Positions 57,610 through 64,000 of a DNA stretch of 64,000 bases are shown here, one piece after another; position 1 is the first letter of the stretch, and each line of letters begins with the position of its first letter. The notes under the pieces are model-generated. The model saw only the letters and a program-made list of their open reading frames with translations. It had not been told where the DNA came from and made no database searches. Made by a program: the position numbers and the translations under genes. This DNA is from Reticulascus tulasneorum. Lineage: Eukaryota; Ascomycota; Sordariomycetes; Glomerellales; Reticulascaceae. The stretch is taken from the NCBI GenBank assembly GCA_001557505.1, contig LSAX01000003.1, positions 2,728,001 through 2,792,000 on the forward strand, in the 5' to 3' direction.

Positions 57610-58561
57610 GGCATGCCTGTTTTTAAAGTGTTGTATCTACGATTTCAGCGGTTCTGCCTCAAATTGTGGTCGTTTTGCTGTTTCTCAAGCGGGAGTCGGA
57701 TCTTATTTTCTCGCTAGTTTGATTCGTCATAGAGCGGTCGAGCGGGCTTGTTGTTGCTTTTGGTTCGAGAAGGATATACCTAGATTGCATAGACAAAAGC
57801 AGCGGCGCTAGGGGGGCGAGTGCACAGGGTGCAATAGGAATGATTCATGGTCCCCGAAAGGAAATGAATCGGGATGAGGCTGGTCTGAGCATTTTTAAGT
57901 TGAATATCTCCCCCCCAAATCACACATGAATTTCGCAAGTCACCTTTGGCATCAGTCATTTGTGTCAATAATCTGATTATTCCAATCGTAATTCCCGATC
58001 TCGATCCCGGTCGCTTCACCTTGTTCCCATGCTGTAAGTAATGCAGGCAGACATAAACCTCAAGACTCCGTCCGAGCCTCTAAAACCGAGCCCGGATCCA
58101 TTGATTCCATCCCTCCTGGTTTCCCTCGCGTGGAGCTACACGTACAACAATGCAAAATCATCCTCAAACAGGTAGCTTGACTACACTGCTTATGTATCAT
58201 GAACTGGCAACAACCCTGCCTTGTTTCCCTGTATATCTTCCTCAGGGAGCTATACATCTATAATGCCAGCCAGCCCGCCCAGTCCCAAACTGGACAAAAT
58301 ATGACCCTAGCAGGCCACGAGGCAACGATGCTGAGTACCTGGCCACCAAGCACGCTAGTAGAATAAAGAATACCTGGCCAGAAAATGCCCAATAACGCCG
58401 CCCCTCGCTAGACCCGTATGCTTTAATATGAAAGAATCCCTCTTTTCCCGTTTCAAGATTGTGTTTATTTTTGTCGATTGAACGCCTGAGCCATGCAAGC
58501 ATTATTACCCCAACTGTACGACCTCAAGGCAAGCCTTTCGGCGTCATTCCGGAATTGCGAT
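57610..58561. other. Convergent 3' intergenic region
   Basis: The phosphatase (+) and the histidine kinase (-) end toward each other. Short frames here have no support, and no gene was seen. Confidence 0.6.
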
Positions 58562-61500
58562 TCAGAAGAACTTCGACATTGCCCTGCTGAGATCAATGAA
58601 ATCGACTGGTTTGGTGACATAATCGCTGAAGCCCGCCGCCATGCATTTGTCTTGGACATCCGACATGACATTTGCGGAGAGCGCGATGATTGGCATTCTG
58701 CTGTACCCGTTCGTCTTCTCCCATTCTCGAAGCTCTCGACAAGCTTGATAGCCGTCTTTGCGTGGCATATGAAGATCGCACTGAACTTGAAGTTAGTCAC
58801 CTGTATCGAGCTGAAGCCTCGTCGGATGTGGCACTTACAAGTATCAGAGAGTAGTACGAATGGTCGTGAGAAAAGACTCTGTCGGTACACTCAACACCAT
58901 CTGCAGCGACTTCCACATCGACTCCCACTTTCTTCAGGTATTTGTTGAGGACCTTCTGATTTACAGGATTGTCCTCAACCAGCAGCACCTTATACCCCTT
59001 GTTACCCATTCGCTTCTCGATCTCCAGGTAACTCGCTTTCTGACTCTCTACCATCCTTTGGGCTGTGGAGCGGTTGCGATCCACGCTCAGATCGCGGACC
59101 TTTTCGGGGTCAAATATGACTGCAAAGCGAGACGGCTTGACGGGCTTGTAGATGAACGTGACCAAATTCTCGGAGAGGAGCTGCTCGTACTTGGTATCTG
59201 CAGCTAGCTTCAGCACCGCCTGGCGCTGGACGGAGTCTGAAAGAATAACGATTGTCGTGTTGCTGATAGTCACAGATTTCCTGATTTGGTCCATCATCCC
59301 AATGATTTCTTCTGGCGAGGCTAGGTTCAGCACGATATGTGTGAATATGACAGGGTCCTCGCCTCCGATTAGCTTTTGAGCCTCCTCAACCGTTGCCAAA
59401 GCCGTAATCTGATGCGGCACATCCTTTGGCAGAGTCATCTCAATGTGCTGTGTGGTTGCTTCTCGGCTGTGTGATTGTGGACATATGATCAGAATCGAAT
59501 ACATCGGGGGGCGGAAATCGTGCGGCCTCTTCAATAGTTTGTGATTATCAGGGGTGGGAGTCGCGCTAGGAGAATTTCCCCCCGCAGGAATCTCGAGTTT
59601 CATCTGCGATAGGTCTTGTCCACTCGCTCTTGCTGCCTCACTAAAGTGAACTAGGCCCACATTGAATGAAGACACTGACGATCTCTCCGTAAAATGAGAG
59701 AGGGCGGAGTGGACGGATGGATTGGAACTCCCGCTAGAGGCCAGAGGAGGCGAAATAAATTCCGGGTCCGTGTTCGGGCTCGTTGTTGGAGTAAGTCGTG
59801 TCGTTTTCGTTGGCGGGAGTGGTTTGAAGCCAGGTGGGACGATGACCTCTTCCAATGACTCGTTGTTCGAAAGCATAGACTGCGGGGTTGCTGGAATATC
59901 GGGATGGTCGTCCTCGGTAGGCAAACCGAATCTAGCTGTGAAGGAGAAGGTTGACCCCTTTCCGAGGACAGCATTGCCTTCCATTTTGCCACCATGAAGC
60001 TCCACAAGCTGCCTTGAGATGACCAGGCCCAGACCGCTACCGCCGTGTTGTCTGGTGCTGCTTCCGTCAATTTGACTGAATGGCTTGAATATAAGCTCTG
60101 CTTCCTCCTGGGTAAATCCGCGACCAGTGTCGATAATGGCGAACTCCAGCATAATCTCGTTGTCATTAGGCGATAAAGGCCCCCCAGTACACACCTTGCA
60201 TCGACTGAAGACCTCACCCTCGGAAGTGAACTTGATCGCGTTGCCAATAACGTTGAGCAAAACTTGTCGAATCCTCACCTTATCACCCTTAACCCAAGCC
60301 GGGACATCTTCTTCGACGACATAGTTCAGTTCCAACCGCTTAGCGATTGCCATTGTCGACACCAATTCATTAACATCTTCAATCAGCGAACGCGTGTGGA
60401 ACCATTCATATTTGAGCTTCATCATGCCGGCGTCGACTTTTGACAAGTCAAGGATGTCGTTGATGATCATGAGCAGACTATTGGCGCTAGTTTGGATGGT
60501 ATTTGTGTAATCGCGTTGCTCCTCGTTGAGGGTGGTATCCTGCAAGAAACTTACCATGCCAGATATACCGATGAGAGGCGTTCGGATCTCGTGGGACATG
60601 TTACTCAGAAACCTGCTCTTCGATTCCATGGCTTCCTTCAATTTGGCCTCGAGAAGCTTGTGATCATTTATATCAGTTGCCGATCCAAAATAAGAGCTGG
60701 CACCATTGCCGAAGTCAATGTTGTCAATCTCGACACATCTGATCAAGTGCCACCTGTAGTCGCCGTTCTTAGACCGCAAACGAACCTCGGTGGTGTACGA
60801 CAACCTCCCGTTGCTATCGGTCGCCACTTTGATGATGCCCTTCCTAGCTAGCTCGGTAAGGTCAGCTGTTGGCATTTCGTACACTGAGCTACTGCTCGAA
60901 CTGTTGTTTCGAGACAATGCTTGATGAAAGCCTCGAAAGCTAGCTTCTTGCTGCGATTGAGATTTCGGGGCATGAGCAGTGCCTAAGACAGTTGCCTCCG
61001 AGGTTGTCGAATCCTCATGGTGTAATGTCCTTTCCATTTCTCTCTTCGGATGCAGGGGTGTCAGTGGTCTGTCAGTAGGAATTCGACACTTGGCAAGATC
61101 TTCGGGATGCACATGATCCATGAACCCCAGGCCCAAAGCATCGTCAAAGCCTTGCCCAGTGTATGACAGCCATTGCTCATTTGCAAACGTGATGCCCTCA
61201 TCTTCTGTCGCGGTGAATATGATCTGGGGGATCAGATTGGCTAGTAGTCGATGCTTCGCTTCTGATGCTTCGATCTCCTCCTGCCGTGCCGCCTTCAACT
61301 CAGCAATGTGCTGATCATGAATGTCCATGTATGACCCAAGAAATTGCATAATCACCCCTCGTTTGTCACGGGATGCAACAGCTCGAGCGTAGAACCACCG
61401 GTAGGCGCCGTCGAATCGTTTGATACGGACTGTTCGAGAAAACTGCTCTCCTGTCCGTAACGAGTGGCTCCACGCTTTCAAGTACTCTTCTCGGTCATCA

Positions 61501-63986
61501 TGGTGTATGCTAGCCCAAGGATCGATGGCAAGGTCCGCTACTGTTTGGCCACGGTAGGTAAGGTATCTGCTGTTGACCCAGACGATTTCGCCATTTTGAG
61601 GCAAGGAGACAAACACATGAGCTGGTAAGGAGTCCAATATTAACCCCTTTAAACGATCAGAAGGTGGCGGCATGTCCAGGGTACTGGTGGATACGGAGCC
61701 GCTGCGAGACGGAGCTGAGTAAGGCAGCGGTTTGTTTCCGACGCTGGAACTTGGTGGCAAGGACTGGAATGTTGATGAGAAGTCAGCTCCGTACGAGTGC
61801 AAAAGGGTATGACGTTGTTGGCCATATTCAGCACCCTTTGCCTGAGCATCGCCAGATGATGCCTTATCTAAAGCTGCTTCATCTTTTGCATCTTGATAGT
61901 CTTTCAGGTTCTTCGAAGATAGCCTCTTTTGAGTTGCTGACAGCGGAAGTGTTTCATCTGAGGTTTTGTCCACAAGCTCCCCGCTGTCTGTTGGTGGAGT
62001 CGGCTCTGTCGTTTGGATTTTGATGCCAGATAAACGTGGCAGCCGCTTGTCCGCAGGAGAACTCTCCTTGGAGCTTCTTCTACTCCTTTGGGTTGCGCCA
62101 CCAGCTGATGTGTCCGTCCTAGGGTTTGCCGGTTTTTGCCTGGAGCTGAAGTAGCTGTCTCCGATCATTTGAGCAGGACTCGAGGCAGAATGTCTCTTAT
62201 CCATGATCAAACTCAGGGAGCCTTGTTCCCAACCCGGCGTGCCGCTAGGTGAACCTGCCGCACTCCTCGAAACGCCAGAGTAGTCGCTGGGACTAGTCAT
62301 GCTGCCAGCAAGCGAACGTTGAGCAACTTCATCAGAGGGCGGGTATCGAGGGTTGCCATAACTTGCAGGGTCTGCGTAAGGCCGTCCGTCAGTATTAATT
62401 GCGCCAAATCCGGCAGTGTTCGGCCGTCTGCGTTGCATCCCAGCCAATTCGGTCTCCAAGTTTGTGTAATGGCGGCATAAGGAAAATGAGGTTGCCAAAT
62501 GAGGTGCCAAGTGCTCCAACGAGTGGCGAAGATTGGAGGGATAAGGTATTATAGAGCTGAGTATTGATAAAATAGCGATGGGAGCAGCCTTCTCCTTCCG
62601 TACTCCTGGGGACGCCGGGCCGGTGTCATCTTCGGCCAATATATCGTGAGCTCCACTGGCAGTCCGGGCGTGTGACTTTTGTTCTAGCATGGTATTATCG
62701 AGCTTGAAGAGATGGACAGGCTTCGACAACAGAACGTGAGTGAGAGGCACATGAAGGACTGTCCATGAATTGTCAACCCCGATCGCCTCAGGGGGTGGCA
62801 TTGCCGTGTAATCTGGAGGAGCAGATCCTGGGTTGAAGGAGTCCTCATCAACGATAGCGTCGGTGAAAAAAGGATTCTCTTTAGGATCAGCCCGTACCGC
62901 GGGCGATGGCGCAGGAGACTGTGACCAAGGCGACGGAGGCGCCTGCTCAAATTCTTCGTACTTCGGCGTCAGCGGACGCGGCTCCTCCTCGTCGAAGCGA
63001 GATACTGTGCTGGACGCCCTTCCCTTCTCAGAAGGCTGGCCCTTTGAGCTACGGCTTCTTGGCACATTAGCATTCCCAAGAATGGTAGAAAGCTTGGAGG
63101 AAGACTCGGTGCGTGACTTCCTGGGTCTCTTTTTCGCTGTCTCGGTGGAAGATCCCTTGGCTCCCGGTTTCGGTCGGCTGGGTTGGTCTGCTTCCGGATG
63201 CTGTAGATATGGGTAGCTTCGCGTCAACGCAATCACTCTTCCCCGTTCGATTACTCGCACGACTCCTGCATGATCGATGAGTGGATCTGCCTCATAATCA
63301 AGAGCTTGAAGAACCGGGAGTACCCGGCCCTGCCCTTCCGGGACCTGCGAAGTCTCCCAACTCGGTATGCTTTGTTGCTCCTCGACTGCATCGTGTTCCG
63401 CGAGAGAAGTTTTATTAAGATTTGAGGTAAGAAAGTCTCTTGCACTGTCGCTAGGTGTTTGGCCGGGAGGGAAGTAGCTTTTGCTTCTTCCAAGTTGGGC
63501 CGGGCGCCGGATAGCGGTGTTCCTGTCGTTGGCCCCTTTCCTTTCCTTGTTATCCTCATAAGCTGTGAAGGAGTGCCGACTTTGCATGCTGGGCCGGGTC
63601 AGGAACCTCGGCCGTAGCGGATCTTCTAGCTGCGAAACTTCCTCCGAGGCATCGCCGGTACTACTTGGAACGAGACTGCTCCCCCTAGCCATGTAACCAA
63701 GGCTATGTTCGTCCTCTTGGTGTTCGTTGAACGTAGCCTTCTGTCCCCAAGGTACATTCTCAATATCCGTCGAGTCCGCCGGCACCGCAAGTGTTACCCT
63801 CTCAGCTTTGTACACATCTCTCATGATCTGAACGACAGTATGCCACCAAGCATCGAGTCCGGGCTCCGCACTAAGCATTAATGATAAGTCATACAGATTC
63901 GGGCTTGGGAAATCGAGATTCTGCATATGCGACGAGCCTGACGGCTGGAAAGTCATATTGGAGGCGGGGGTGGAAGACTCTGACAT
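58562..63986 (-). CDS. Hybrid sensor histidine kinase (PAS-PAS-HK-pseudoREC-REC)
   Basis: Exons 63986-58839 and 58780-58562 around a 58-nt intron give 1788 aa. This is a cytosolic-type sensor kinase; no membrane segment was seen. The N-terminal GAF-like start (LDAWWHTVVQIMRDVYKAERV) is followed by about 400 low-complexity residues and a second GAF-like part (about 400-540). Two PAS domains follow (about 780-890 and 915-1110), then the H-box SNMSHEIRTP with His1132, N-box NVIGNAIKFT, and the G-boxes DTGRGFT and HGGSGLGL. Residues about 1494-1620 resemble a receiver lacking its acidic pocket. The true receiver begins KVLLVEDNPVN (about 1662), with phospho-acceptor Asp1718 in LCDLHMPRKDG just after the splice and Lys in VTKPVD. 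Signals would pass by phosphorelay to Ypd1. The frame stays open upstream of ATG 63986 to the edge, and TGCAG there could be a splice acceptor, so the true start may lie outside. Confidence 0.93.
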
Positions 63987-64000
63987 GACCTTGTCCTGCA

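Overview
The window is nuclear DNA of a filamentous ascomycete (Pezizomycotina, probably Sordariomycetes; the class is inferred from protein similarity only). Genes carry short introns (mostly 49-110 nt) with fungal donors (GTAWGT, GTGAGT) and CTAAC/CTGAC-type branch sites. The kinetochore, exportin, chaperonin and hybrid histidine kinase proteins are of the fungal type. Gene models below were spliced by hand from reading frame, splice signals and recalled family sequence; no search was run.

Layout. 1-172 is the 3' tail of a cut-off gene. 1.3-19.3 kb is a dense core block: a membrane-anchored type-B carboxylesterase (-), a disordered TPX2-like repeat protein (-), the DASH subunit DAD2 (-) and shugoshin SGO1 (+) head to head, retromer VPS29 (-), alanine:glyoxylate aminotransferase (+), and the nuclear exportin CRM1 (+). 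19.3-42.2 kb is gene-poor. The only supported gene there is an ECL1-family zinc-binding protein at 33.2 kb, and most of the long poly-C/poly-G tracts lie upstream of it.

42.2-48.7 kb is an accessory-looking stretch with three genes for secreted proteins: a six-cysteine mini-protein with a 12-nt micro-exon (-), a sedolisin (S53) protease (+) and a cysteine-rich secreted protein (+). A small intracellular orphan sits among them. 49.6-64 kb returns to core genes: a conserved protein of unknown function, chaperonin CCT3 with a GC-AG intron, a PRKRIP1/DUF1168 splicing-associated protein (-), a phosphoglycerate-mutase-fold phosphatase (DET1-like), and a hybrid sensor histidine kinase (-) that reaches the right edge and may start beyond it.

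How the genes relate. DAD2 and SGO1 share a 391-bp promoter region and both act in chromosome segregation; the neighbouring TPX2-like protein may be microtubule-related (inference). The secreted group between the core blocks resembles the accessory compartments in which fungi keep secreted enzymes and effector candidates. I recognised no intact transposon, tRNA, rRNA or biosynthetic cluster. Nothing here amounts to a clearly new multi-gene system; the most novel items are the micro-exon secreted protein, the pseudo-receiver in the histidine kinase, and the poly-C/G gene desert.
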